Assembly: GCA_037178855.1 (NCBI GenBank)
Contig: JASJZC010000005.1
Coordinates: forward strand, 5,952,001 to 6,016,000
Length of the DNA: 64,000 nt
Source: Oscheius sp. JU75
Taxonomy: Eukaryota; Nematoda; Chromadorea; Rhabditida; Rhabditidae
Reading direction: 5' to 3'
The notes below the pieces were generated by a model. That model was not told the DNA's origin, ran no database searches, and was given only the letters and a program-made list of their open reading frames with translations. Shown here one piece after another: positions 12,016 to 21,863 of the stretch (positions within the stretch are counted from its first letter, which is position 1; each line of letters opens with the position of its first letter). The translations under genes were made by a program, and so were the position numbers.

Positions 12016-12239
12016 TTCGACACGAAAGTCGGAGCTGTAACAGACGAGCGTTTCTTGTTATGAACACTTCTGCCCTCATCGGGTTTCATAAGGTAAACGA
12101 AAACAGATTGATAAATATAACAGAATTCGGGCGTGTACCTGTTGAGAATTTGCTTCTTTTGTACTACACGGGACGCACTTTCCGCTAGAAACCAATTGCA
12201 ATTACAAACATCTAGCTGTGTGTGTGCGTCTGAAAAAAA

Positions 12240-12560
12240 AAGTCTGTGTGTGTGCGTCTGAAGCCCTAATTACCAATTTGTCAGTAACTTGACAGTGTGT
12301 TACTGACAGTGTGTTACTCTTTGCAAGTCAAGTCAGTTTCGGAGATGCGACTCTGGGAGAGCGATGTTCCTGTCAGGGTAGCTCAACTGGAACAGCAGCT
12401 ACCTGTCACGAGCCCCAACAGCCAAAAATGTCTATTTTAAATTGTCCTCGCGTCTCTGTCTGTGTGTCTAAATCCATTATTGCAATTGATGTGGACTACT
12501 TTGTGTGCACACTAATTGTTTACGAGCCCCAACGGAGCATCAGCCAAACTTGTCTAAAAG
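12240..12560 (+). repeat. dispersed repeat, copy 1 (partner at 54020)
   Basis: Shares a series of segments in the same order with 54020-54220: AGTCTGTGTGTG, AGCCCT, then TGCGACTCTGGGAG versus TGCGTCTCTGGGAG, a GTAGCT(C)AACTGGAACAGCA block, CTACCTGTCACGAGCCCCAACA, and ATCAGCCAAACTTGT. Similarity is interrupted by indels. No coding potential is convincing. Confidence 0.7.
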
Positions 12561-12759
12561 GAACTTTAATTAGTCTAACTCAGGAATAGTATCTAGCAAT
12601 TAGGAGAACCTAGATAGCGATAGATAGACGAGCAGTTAGTAATTACAAGTGCTTTTGTGAAACTTTGCCCAGAGGAATCCGTATAGAACCGAGAATTTTT
12701 CGAGTGTAAGGGGTTAGGGCCAAGTTTGATCGTCGTGTCCATTTGTTAAGTTAACCAGT

Positions 12760-12900
12760 CGCTTACGCTCCTTGCGGAGCGACCCAGTACTCTTTGGAAC
12801 TGTTCGGTTCTTCTAATTCATTTTGTCAACTCCAATCCGGGATTACACTTGACAAAAAAGTCTACACGTTTGTCAAGTGTTATCCCAGAAAAGAGTTGAC
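12760..12900. repeat. small inverted-repeat element (MITE-like), copy 1
   Basis: Bases 12825-12900 fold back on themselves: GTCAACT...GGGATTACACTTGAC at one end and GTCAAGTGTTATCCCA...AGTTGAC at the other. The flanking 12760-12824, including TCGCTTACGCTCCTTGCGGAGCGACCCAGTAC in two palindromic halves, also recurs in reverse at 41904-41970. It has no coding capacity, as expected of a non-autonomous MITE. Confidence 0.75.
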
Positions 12901-13094
12901 ATGTGTAAGAAACATCAAATGCCGATTGTAAATATATGAAAATATAAAACTATTCGTTTCAGCCGAAACTAGAATCAAAGGCACTTTACTTGCCTTATAA
13001 TATGGTAGTAAACGTAGATGTTCAATCAAAGCTCGTATTGAAAATAAAAGTTATTAACTGCAATATTACAATAATCCCATCCGAAATTTTATCT

Positions 13095-13760
13095 TTATAC
13101 CTCCTCCAACACGTTCTCTTCTTTAACGTTCTCTACAATATTGTTCTTTTTGTTTAAGCTGATAAGATGGAAATAGCATCTAAAAATCAGGACCTCCATA
13201 GTAATGTTCACCAGCAAGGCGATTCCGTAAGCGGCAGCCAATCTTAGATGTTTTCTAGCATACACTGAATAGTCAGATTTGTAAAACAATCCGAATACTC
13301 ACGATTCAAGTTGTCATTGTACATTATCGCCATCTAAAAGAGTTTTGTATTGTTCCGATGCACTTACCGTATTCTCGTATTCGCTTGGAAAGATGGACGA
13401 AAACAGCTCGCGAACGGTAGACCAAGCACAGTGGACAATTTGAATCAGGTAGACGACGATGTAGGGGATAAGAAAGTACGCATTCTTGATGAAAAGACCT
13501 GTTAGGACAAGGACAACGGCGAGAACAGAGCACACGAAAAGAGTGATCTGAAAGAACATCAGGCTATTGATATCTCCAAACCTCCAAAAAGGTGTCAAGA
13601 CTTGGATTCTGGAGGAGTTGTAGGAAAACTATGAAAACATCAAGTGTAGCGAGAACAATCGTAGCCGCCTGAAGATAAGATAAGTTAAATGAGCCGTTCT
13701 TACATAGGTAGAGATGGTCCATTCTCCAAAACTTAGGAAAATATTGTAATCGGTGGTCAT
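13095..13760 (-). CDS. four-TM array member c, uncharacterised membrane protein
   Basis: Starts MTTDYNIFLSFGEWTISTY and runs through TM1 (AATIVLATLDVFIVFLQLL), TM2 (TLFVCSVLAVVLVLTGLF), TM3 with the motif AYFLIPYIVVYLIQIVHC, a loop SSIFPSEYENT, and TM4 (LAAAYGIALLVNITMEVLIF) then RCYFHL and an acidic tail ending NVLEEV. Each exon junction has GT/AG ends and preserves frame. Exon positions relative to the TM segments match members b, d and e, which supports origin by tandem duplication. Spacing to member d upstream is 191 bases, short enough for an operon. Function unknown. Confidence 0.78.
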
Positions 13761-13950
13761 TAGGATGATGATAATAATAATGACGCTGTTTGGATGATCG
13801 AGTTACCGTCCATAAACTGTTGATTGCTGACTGTATATCGTGCAGAAACATCAGATTTTTTTGGCATTGAAGAACATTTTACACTGGTTACATATCCGAA
13901 TTTATGGGAGAAAAAGAAACAACAAAACAGATGAAATTGAGCTGCAAAAA

Positions 13951-14651
13951 TCAGATACCTGATCGTTTTGTGATAGGAGTTGAGGGAGGGGTAGGCAAAC
14001 CGTAGGAGATGTAAGAAGGAAGGAAAGCCATCTCGATATCCCGATGTTCTAGAGACTTGAAGTGTCGGCAGCACCTGTAGACTATGGAACATGATAGAAC
14101 ACAAGAGAGAAGAGAAAAGTAGTAGAAGACTGCCAGATTGACACACATCTTGGAAAAGTCTGAAAGATTCTTTGAGTTAATCGAAAAGAAATGAAGCTAC
14201 CTGGTTCTTCGAGAGCATTCTGGACACTCAGATACTGTTCACATGGAATGATGTCGAGTTCTCCTGGATAAAATGCGGAAACAGCGCAGATGATAGTGTA
14301 ATAAGCATTACGGAACACGAAACACGTGTATGCTGTCACGTAAGGGACGAGCAATGATGCTTTCTCCCGACACAGTCCCAGAGTTAGAAGGAAGAGAACG
14401 CAGATGTCGACGGTAATGTTGTAACCCTAAAAATAAGAGTGTTATCACGCAAAGAAGAAGACCATTGACCTCCAGATCAATGTAGACATTGCTCGACAGC
14501 CAGAATTTGATCGTCAGAAAGGAAAATTGGTAGATGACCAAAGCTAGTGTGAGTTTCTAAAATTCGAACTTTGGTGGTTATAGAAAGGGAAACTTACGTA
14601 GGTCGAAATGTTGCAACAGAACTTGAAGCGATTATAGTCGAGAGAAGACAT
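13951..14651 (-). CDS. four-TM array member d, uncharacterised membrane protein
   Basis: Begins MSSLDYNRFKFCCNISTY. TM1 is LALVIYQFSFLTIKFWL; TM2 and TM3 span DICVLFLLTLGL to SLLVPYVTAYTCFVFRN; a long loop includes AFYPGELDIIPCEQYL; TM4 is LAVFYYFSLLSCVLSCSIV followed by YRCCRHFKSLEHRD. A Pro/Thr-rich tail, PTPPSTPITKRSGI, ends the protein. All joins are in frame. The Tyr-Arg-Cys-Cys and Phe-Lys tail after TM4 is the shared family mark (compare HRCYKYLK in b). It lies 144 bases downstream of the fused gene on the same strand. Confidence 0.78.
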
Positions 14652-14794
14652 CGGTCGAAATCCAGAGAAAGCTGTAATGAAGTGAGGACTTTCCGACCCT
14701 ATCGGATTATCAAGCGAAGCAGAAAACAGTTTTGGCCTTTGGGGGTCGCTTCCAGATTCAAAATTTATTCAAAGCAATTATTAACATGAAGGAC

Positions 14795-16226
14795 TTATGC
14801 TTCAGGGACAGGCTCATTCTTTTGCTGTTCAGAGGTTTCTGCAGGTCTAAAGTTCCATAAGTACATGGCGATTCTAAAGTAGCAAAATGTCAGAGATGCA
14901 GAAAAGACGAGTTCGATGAAATGAACAGTTCCCTCAGCAATGCACTTGTTCATCAGGCCTGAAGACTTTACCTTACTCATTAGGTATGCTTACGCTCTTT
15001 CATCACATCGAAATTCATTGCTCCGTCGTAATCTTCGCTATCCTAAAAGTTTCATATCTTGAAACTATCGAGTCACTTACCCAGTAGTATTTCCCGAGAA
15101 AAATTGGAAAGTTAGCTACAGAGAAGTCGATTAGAGTGACGGCCAACAGATGAGCAGTTTCTACAGAGTAAATGAAGAGGATAGGGACGATAAAATAGGG
15201 ATTGGAGCAGATGAGACCGACGAACAGAAATACGAGACAAAAGATATCTGCTATGGTCATATAGCGCTGAACAAGTAGTATTGGGCACTACTGACAATGA
15301 GAAATAAAACCTCAATGGAAGATTCGATCTTGCCCATATTGGTTATGTTCGAAAAGGTGTAAGCTGTTTCGAATAGTGCCAGAACCACGACAATTAACTG
15401 GAATCAACCTTACTCACAAGTGCTTATACTCACCGAAAACTTGATCTTGATTCCGCGAAGAGTGCAGAAGATTTCGTCATCTTGACTTACAGTTGATTCT
15501 TCGTGAGAAACAGTAGCAATGTTCTGATCTTCTCCTATGTTTCCTATTTCAATGTCGTTTTCTTCCTCCGAGTGGGACACAGCTCTCTGACTTCTCATGT
15601 CTTGTAAAATTTTGCAGTAGAGGAAGATGAGAGCAATGATCAGTAGAAGATTCGGCAGCTCGACAGCAGCCTTAGCCACGCACTCGTTCACGTACCCTAA
15701 ACTCATTGTTTCATTGAAATATAGAAACGTTACTTTCTTTCAGCTTTCTGCTGTTCAATATCTGACTGTAGATATTGTTACCCTTAACATGTTTTAGCAC
15801 AAAATGATAAATAAGTTACCCAATAGTTTTCACCAAATCGCTCGGGGAAGAGGGCAACGACATATTTGGTCACGATATCCACAATATAATGATATGCTCC
15901 GAAGATGTAAGTGATTATAAGAGGAAGAATAAGCCATGGGTTCTTCGTGTAAAGACTGGCGAAGAACAATATGATTCCGACTAGATCGGCAAGGACGAGG
16001 AAAAACTAATCTTCGAACTGAACTCGGAAAACAGAAGAGCCTACATCGAAAAGTAACTCGAGATCAGTAAACGCGTTCAAATGTTTCAAAAAATAGTAGA
16101 ATTCGTAAGTGGCTAGGAAAATAGCTGCATACTGAAATGAGGTCTGCTCTGAAACTTAGAACAACTCACATCAGTTCGAACACTGAACTTCCAAAAGGAT
16201 ATGACACTAGGCTGATTGCTAGACAT
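14795..16226 (-). CDS. fused double four-TM protein (array member e, two modules in one frame)
   Basis: Module 1 starts MSSNQPSVISFWKFSVRTD and has TM1 (YAAIFLATYEFYYFL), TM2/TM3 with the motif WLILPLIITYIFGAYHY, a loop FPERFGENYW, and TM4 (AAVELPNLLLIIALIFLYC). An acidic linker (EEENDIEIGNIGEDQ) follows with no stop and continues, in the same exon, into CTLRGIKIKF, which aligns with the N-terminal exon of the other copies but lacks its own ATG. Module 2 then has TM1 (LIVVVLALFETAYTF), TM2/TM3 with FIVPILFIY, a loop FPIFLGKYYW and TM4 (GTVHFIELVFSASLTFCYF), ending PVPEA. I traced eight exons with GT/AG ends, all in frame, giving about 460 residues and eight TM segments. The alternative is two genes with a missed start. 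Confidence 0.72.
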
Positions 16227-16599
16227 ATCGGTGGTCGGACGGACTAAATGACGTTTGCACTGTTTGGTTCACGTTATAAACAAAAAGGGAGGGGCTATCG
16301 TTTTTCCTGCTGTGACAGGTATAGTCCGCGACAAAAGTTTTGGCCCATCTGGATATTTATGATAATGAGATGTATGCAAGCTGAAACTACGGCAGTAAAC
16401 TAGTATTCAAGTTAGAACAACATCACATAAGTTTCAAACAAAGAGATTGTTTTTTTTTAATTTCGAATTTTCCAAAATACCCGCGACAATAGTATTGGCA
16501 CAGTTTGTGTGCGCAGAATTTTTCAATATTTTTTGTGATTATTTCTTCTATTCATATACACTTTATTGGCCGTTTTATAAATTTCAGGAAGAAGAATGC

Positions 16600-17165
16600 T
16601 CAGCGAAAACGAAGCATCTTATTGGGTTGCAGAATGACCTTCGACTTCAGCGGTCGTTTCTGACGAAGTGCAACGGTAATCTTTACAAGTTGCTGGCTGT
16701 ATATGGCGGCCGTAAGGGTAGTTCTAGCATCCAGCAGTCCCCAGTGCACCACTCCTTCGATATCCAAGAAAACACAGAGCATAATCTTCTTTTGATGGGT
16801 GTTGGGTTTCACATCAGGACTTGGTGTCTGCCCTGGACCCACCCATTGACGCTTCCTTTGGAAGTTTACGTACGTTACCCACTTCTCATCCCCCGTCACC
16901 AGGCGTGGCAAAAAGGATTTCCTCGCATACCTGGACAGGAGAGAATGGGCGACGGGCATGCGCTACCACTTCTGGGCGTCACTGAGGTCATGCGGCAACC
17001 ATGTGCGCAGTTTCTTCGTAAATCCCAATTGCTTCAATTCCACTGCGGCATGACTGACAGACAGTACCTCCGCTAATTCACGGGTAGTCTGCCGATTGTT
17101 CTCGTTCACGAGCTGCAGCAGCTTTGATTCATCGAAACTTGTTGGTCGACCTGACCTTGGCCATC
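16600..17165 (-). mobile_element. mariner transposase fragment nested inside the Tc1-like element
   Basis: Minus-strand frame with the mariner helix-turn-helix region (GRPTSFDESKLLQLVNEN, TTRELAEVLSVS), the WLPHDLSD linker motif and the first catalytic aspartate in VTGDEKWV. An in-frame stop follows DAQKW near 16963. The frame ends at VILQPNKM where mariner proteins have the second aspartate, so two of three catalytic residues are missing. Defective in at least three ways: no start, internal stop, truncated C-terminus. Confidence 0.85.
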
Positions 17166-17183
17166 AGAAAGGTTTTATAAGTA

Positions 17184-17609
17184 TTGATACATCGAGTTCA
17201 GCGACTCAGCGATAACTACAAAAACGCCGACTATGGAAAGGACCTCCGCACTGAACTATTTTTATGGTGCAGGAAAGAAATGGGTCGTCAACAATGGTAC
17301 TGGCAGCAGGACAACCCCAAAATCCACACTTTTAAGCTCATTGCTGACTGTATGCAAGAAGAGGGAGTGAGAGCGATCCAGTGGCTTGAAAGAAGTCCGG
17401 GTTTGAACATTATCGAAAAAATCTGGGCCGTTCTCCAAGATAAAGTTTACGAAAGTCGCCAGTTCAGCAACAAAGAAGAACTGTGGACGCAAATCAAGAA
17501 GTCTTCTAAAATATCGACGAATCTGTGGTCAGGGCTTTATATAAGCACGAACAAGCGTCTTCTGGCAGTTGTGAAAACTTATGTGATGTTGTCCTCCCAA
17601 GAATACTAG
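17184..17609 (+). pseudogene. Tc1-like transposase, C-terminal half
   Basis: Reads QQDNPKIHT with the second catalytic aspartate and, 34 residues later, the glutamate in LNIIEKIW, i.e. the DD34E spacing of Tc1 elements. The end (SNKEELWTQIKK, then KRLLAVVKTY) is also typical. The DNA-binding domains and first aspartate are absent because of the nested insertion, so the gene cannot make an active enzyme. Confidence 0.88.
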
Positions 17610-17722
17610 TTTGCTGCCGTAGTTTCGACTTGTATGTATTTCATTATCATAAAAACCTAGGTGTACCAAAACTTTTGTCGCGGCCTATACCATCTTAGTG
17701 CTCTGCAAAAAATTTGAAGTCT

Positions 17723-18494
17723 TTATTGGGGATTGGCCTGGTCATGATCGTAGTTCATATTCTGTATTTCGACTTCTACTTCCAATTGTTCGGTCAAGTT
17801 CGATTCCTGTACCTTGAAGTACAGCTGGATGCGGTAGTAGATCAACATGAGGAAGACCAGGAGAATGACGGAAGACAGGTTGATGAGAGCCAAATGAATC
17901 AGAATTTGACGATGATCTTAACCAGACTTTGAACTTTTCGAATAAGTTACTCTTACAGTCTAGTCCGTTCTCGAAAAGTTTCAATCTGGCGAACATCTCC
18001 TCACCCTGAAAGAACTGCTCGACAAAAATGAGCAATCTTACCCAGTAGAGATTGCCAAATGTCCCCGGAAAGAATCCAACAGCTGCATAAATGAGGAACC
18101 ACACAAATTGGTACAGAGCGTCACAACCGTAGATACCGAAAACGCAAAGAACGAGCCAACTGCTTCGGAAGCACAGAGCGAGAAGAAATAAGACTGTGTT
18201 GATTATGTCGAAACCGATGAAGAAGAGCTGCACTGTGAGTATTATAAATAGGATAAAGATTACCTTCAGTTCTGGATTTTCCTCCCACAGAGAGTCCATT
18301 GGGTAAGCAATACCGGGAGCATGCCTCAGATTTTCCAGGCTGATGAAAACTTCTCCAATGGCTAAAACCACGGCTACAAACTGAAGATCTTTATTGAATA
18401 GTTTAAAATTAGGTGAACTTACTATCGTCGGAACTTTGTAGGAGCAGATGCTACAGAGAACGCTATAGTCGGTGGCCATGCTCGACTCAGTCAT
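17723..18494 (-). CDS. four-TM array member f, uncharacterised membrane protein
   Basis: Starts MTESSMATDYSVL or at the second Met (18479). Contains TM1 (FVAVVLAIGEVFISLENL), TM2 (LFFIGFDIINTVLFLLAL), TM3 (WLVLCVFGIYGCDALYQFV), a loop FFPGTFGNLYW, a charged exon EEMFARLKLFENGLD, TM4 (ALINLSSVILLVFLMLIYY) and RIQLYFKVQES with an acidic tail ending QANPQ. The short charged exon before TM4 has a counterpart in the fused gene. Three joins were checked and keep frame. It heads the array: all other copies lie downstream on the same strand apart from the decayed copy overlapping its 5' side. Confidence 0.76.
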
Positions 18495-18900
18495 ACGAAC
18501 TGTTGACAGCGCGATAAACAAAATAGGATCGCATAGGGTAAACTTTGTTTTTTCCCGTAAGGAACAGACAAGCACGGTTATTGCTCTGAAACAGCTGTAT
18601 ATGATGCGTATTCGAATGAAAATTACCAGAGAGCACAAGCTGTCAGGATAGGAGACGTGGAGCATAGAGGATACAGCCTTGACGGTATAGGCGATTATTA
18701 AAAAAATGCCATAAAACATGGCTTCCGAAGGGCAAGTGACAACTAGGGAGATGAGATCGAGGAGGGAAAGGAATTTCTGAATCAGATATCAAGGGATCTC
18801 GCCTGAAAGACCTCAAACTCGGATCCGAATGCGAAACCAGGTACTGGAATCATAACGTCATTTCAATGACGACTACGACGATAGCGACCGTCTGAGCCAG
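18488..18900 (-). pseudogene. four-TM array member g (partial, probably decayed)
   Basis: A TM1-like segment (AQTVAIVVVVIEMTL) ends in a stop. After a plausible acceptor comes KFLSLLDLISLVV and a TM block IFLIIAYTVKAVSSML corresponding to TM2/TM3 of the family. A 32-base candidate intron (GTAATT...ATACAG) then leads to a short exon that stops just before the start of member f. No N-terminal ATG exon or TM4 was found. Could be a short functional paralogue, but decay is more likely. Confidence 0.4.
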
Positions 18901-19299
18901 CTAGAATTTTTGCTTACAGGCAAAGTGATTATGGAATATATGCGATTCCAAAAGTTTTGTCGGTCAGAGTCCAATGCTTGCGGCAGTTAAAAGAAGGACT
19001 GAAGAGGGAAAGAAGGAGTTGATATATCAGCTTTCTGTGCGCCGATTTATAAATGACACATCGATTGCAAAATGACATCAGCTGATAGATCACATACGAC
19101 TCTGATGTAAGCGGTCCATTTTGATTTTGTGGCGAGGAAATAAAAGGATAAGGACCAGTTTAAAATGCTGTGAGATACGACATTTGTGCTGTGGTCACAC
19201 GAAATGCTGCACTACAGTATGACCCGAAAATCATATTAACAAACCCGACAGTCCAATCTAATTTTCAGATACGAGGCGCCTTTTTTCCTGCTTTATTTT
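18901..19299. other. intergenic, nothing recognised
   Basis: About 400 bases upstream of the four-TM array with no open frame or repeat that I could support. It may hold the array promoter. Confidence 0.4.
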
Positions 19300-19560
19300 T
19301 TACTGTTTGAATAGAGAAAGGTAACTGAAAGTTGATGCAAAAGATTTGCAAAAGTTCGGAGAAAGTAGAAAACACCTGATCGTAATGTAAATAGATAGAA
19401 GTGTAGGAGGGTAACAGACGACGGAGCATCTGCACAGGCGACGGGAGGGAGAGCTATTGTAGGAGACGACAGCACCGGCGGAGCACAAGCGAGCAAGTGA
19501 TCTTGAAGTGACTCTAATAATTCTGACAAATTTCGACAAAACAGTCGAAAGCGATACCCC
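19300..19560 (+). repeat. dispersed repeat, copy 1 (partner at 60405)
   Basis: Shares GATTTGCAAAAGTTCGGAGA and AAGTAGAAAACA with 60440-60475, and later TGTAGGAG(A/G)(C/T)GACAGCAC, GAGCAAGTGA and ATTCTGACAA in the same order and orientation as 60560-60630. The minus-strand readings of both copies share FYFLRTFANLHINS/FYFLRTFANLLHQ, but no longer coding unit is evident. It lies directly upstream of the dehydrogenase gene. Confidence 0.7.
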
Positions 19561-19714
19561 TTAGGGTTGATTCTTCTTGGTTCCATGTTTTGTGACTTCC
19601 GTACTGTTTCCCGTGTTTCTTCTACCCTTTTGTGCTGTCACAATACCTTTCTTGTGTCTGATAACTTATCAAAGCCCCCTATATAGTGTCAACAGTTTTC
19701 CATTCGACACAACC

Positions 19715-20778
19715 ATGGCTCGTCGCTTCGAAGGCAAAGTCGCGATTGTAACTGGTAAGTAGTACTGGCTCCCTCTTCATTCCCTTTTCCAGGATCCAGC
19801 AACGGAATCGGAAGAGCGACAGCTCTTCTCTTTGCGGAAGAAGGAGCTCGTGTGACAATTACTGGTAGGAGTGAGGCTTCTTTGAATGTAAAACTGTTTG
19901 TTACACATCAGCAATTATTCAGACCACCTTGGATCTTCTTGTCGCTGCTGGTCTTGAAGCGGATAATGTTGTCCAAGTTCGGGGCGATCTAACCGATAAA
20001 GCTGTTCAGAAGAAAGTAGTCGAAGATACTGTTGCCAAGTTCGGAAAGATCGACATTGTGGTTAACAACGCCGGTGGCACCGCTCCAGATATGACACCCG
20101 ATCAGGGATTCGAGTTGGACGAGTCTGCTTTCGACTATGTAGTGAACCTCAATGTTAAAGCGTAAGAGACAGGCAAATAGCTCACAACACTTTCATAGAG
20201 CTATGAACATAAGTCGACTAGCTCTACCATATTTATCGGAATCTAAAGGTGAAATCGTAATGATATCTAGTATTGCGGCTTTGCCCTTCGCCGTATGTCA
20301 TCTGCTTGCTCAAGAGAGAAAAAGAACAATTTTAGACCTTCAACTATCCATATTACAACATCTCTAAAGCCGCTCTGGATCAGGCAATGCGTTCAATGGC
20401 CTGTCAGTTTATCCAGAAGGGAGTGAGAGTCAACTCGGTTAAGTAAGTCTCTTTCAAATATAAAAAAACGAAGCTTATTCAGTCCGGGAGCCATTGCTAC
20501 TGCCATTGGTGAAAAACAAGGAGCAACGGAGGAAATTACGAAGCAGGTAGGGATCTCATTCAAATTCCCCCAAAGTTTTCTAGTTTGCTTCCATGTGGGA
20601 AGACCCGAAGATGATTCCTCTTGCTCGTATCGGTCGTCCTCGCGAAGTGGCCGAGCTGATCGCCTTTCTGGCTGACCGATCAAAGTCTGAGTTCATTGTT
20701 GGACAGTGCATGGTCATCGATGGTGGAAGCTCTCTTCTGAACCCCATTTTCCAGAATTGGACCGATAAGATGCGTTAG
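19715..20778 (+). CDS. short-chain dehydrogenase/reductase (classical SDR)
   Basis: NAD(P)-dependent oxidoreductase with a Rossmann fold. The start [14 protein letters not shown] leads directly into the glycine motif split by an intron (TG-SSNGIGR). Further marks are the NNAG motif ([10 protein letters not shown]), the catalytic serine ([10 protein letters not shown]), the YxxxK pair ([10 protein letters not shown]) and VNSVNPGAIAT. The C-terminal region [13 protein letters not shown], then VIDGGSSL, is standard. About seven small exons give roughly 280 residues, the normal length. It resembles the nematode DHS proteins. Substrate not predictable. Its 3' end faces the Cys-rich gene with only about 42 bases between stop codons; an AATAAA lies at 20799. 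Confidence 0.93.
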
Positions 20779-20820
20779 ATATGTTCATTATTACCCTAAT
20801 AAATATGACGAATAGTTAAA

Positions 20821-21304
20821 TTAGTAGAGAGCCAGCTTTTCGGCCAACTTGATCTTCAGGTTTTGGAGGGAACGACGCTTTCTTCCTCCTCCGCATCCGC
20901 ATCCACATCCACAGCCGCATCCGCAGCAAGGACGACAGCAAGTGCAGCATCTGAAAGATACAAGAATAAGCCTATGGGAGGAGTGGGTTACCTAGTACAA
21001 CAGCAGGTTCTACAGCAAGTACAACACTTCTGACAACAGCATCTTGGGCGACAACAACAGCATCCACAGCCTATTGAGAGTTTAAATAAGATAATAGACA
21101 AGACAGACCTCCTCCACAGCCTCCTCCACATCCGCATCCGCATCCACAGCCACAGCCTCCTCCGCCCTGACGTTTGACTCTTCCTCCAGAATAGGGAGCG
21201 AGGTCAGTGCATCCACTGCGTTGAGACAAAGGAGCGGATTGAGTTTGAGAGATGAGAACGACGACAATCGAAAGACCAAGAAGAGAAAGGAGATTGCCGT
21301 TCAT
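20821..21304 (-). CDS. secreted Gly/Cys-repeat protein
   Basis: Start MNGNLLSLLGLSIVVVLISQ gives a clear signal peptide. A short spacer with a dibasic VKRQ site follows, then a run of alternating Gly and Cys (GCGCGCGCGG, CGGG). Two further exons are packed with Cys pairs (CCCRPRCCCQKCCTCC, CCTCCRPCCGCGCG). It ends with a basic stretch GGGRKRRSL and LKIKLAEKLALY. Three exons join in frame with GT/AG ends. The composition suggests a structural, disulfide-rich secreted protein such as a cuticle or egg-layer component, or a metal-binding protein; I cannot name the family. Confidence 0.8.
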
Positions 21305-21863
21305 GTCGAGCTTCTGTTTGACTGACCGCCGGAAGCGGCAGTTAAATAGGGGAGGCCACACGCGGAGGACCTGAAGGCGCTGACAGCCGGACACATAAAA
21401 AGGTGTCTGAAAGATCTCTGCCGACTACGTAAGAGGAAAAAACAAAGAATTCAAAATGCACTTTGTGAAAAACAGATAGGTAATCAGTGAGCAATTATCA
21501 GCTGTATATAATGAGACATCGGGTCGCCGAGCAACGTCGCTCCTCATTCTTCTGCTACTTGTTTAAAGTTGTTCCTATCTATAATTTGGTCTTATTCTGG
21601 GAGTAGTGCCCCCGCTAATTGCTCAGAGAAGTGTATAAAAGTAGGGAAATATCCAGAGCACTCTTTTGCTTCTGTTTCAGTTTCCAAATTCTGTTTTTTT
21701 TATTACAAGTGAGCTACGGTGGTTTGTTCAATCAATTCAGTCATTGGAGACCACTTTTTTTCCGCTCCCTCTTATATTCCTCTCATTAGTCATAAAACAT
21801 TTTACGCTTGAAGTAAGTATGAACAGATGAGTTCAGGTCTCTAAATATCACATAATACCGCCA

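Larger units (their letters stand above)
16319..17691 (+). mobile_element. Tc1-like DNA transposon, defective
   Basis: Terminal inverted repeats of about 90 bases: the left end 16319-16405 (TAGTCCGCGACAAAAGTTTTGG, then ATTTATGATAATGAGAT and ACTACGGCAGTAAACTAGTATTC) matches the reverse complement of 17601-17691. The ends sit next to TA dinucleotides, the usual Tc1/mariner target. The 3' half of a transposase gene is present at 17184; the 5' half is replaced by a mariner fragment. Removing the element would leave only about 124 bases between array members e and f. Confidence 0.88.

Noticed and set aside
12190-12300. TG-rich stretches as telomeric or satellite repeat
   Set aside because: Only two short TGTGTG tracts occur, as part of the dispersed repeat shared with 54020.
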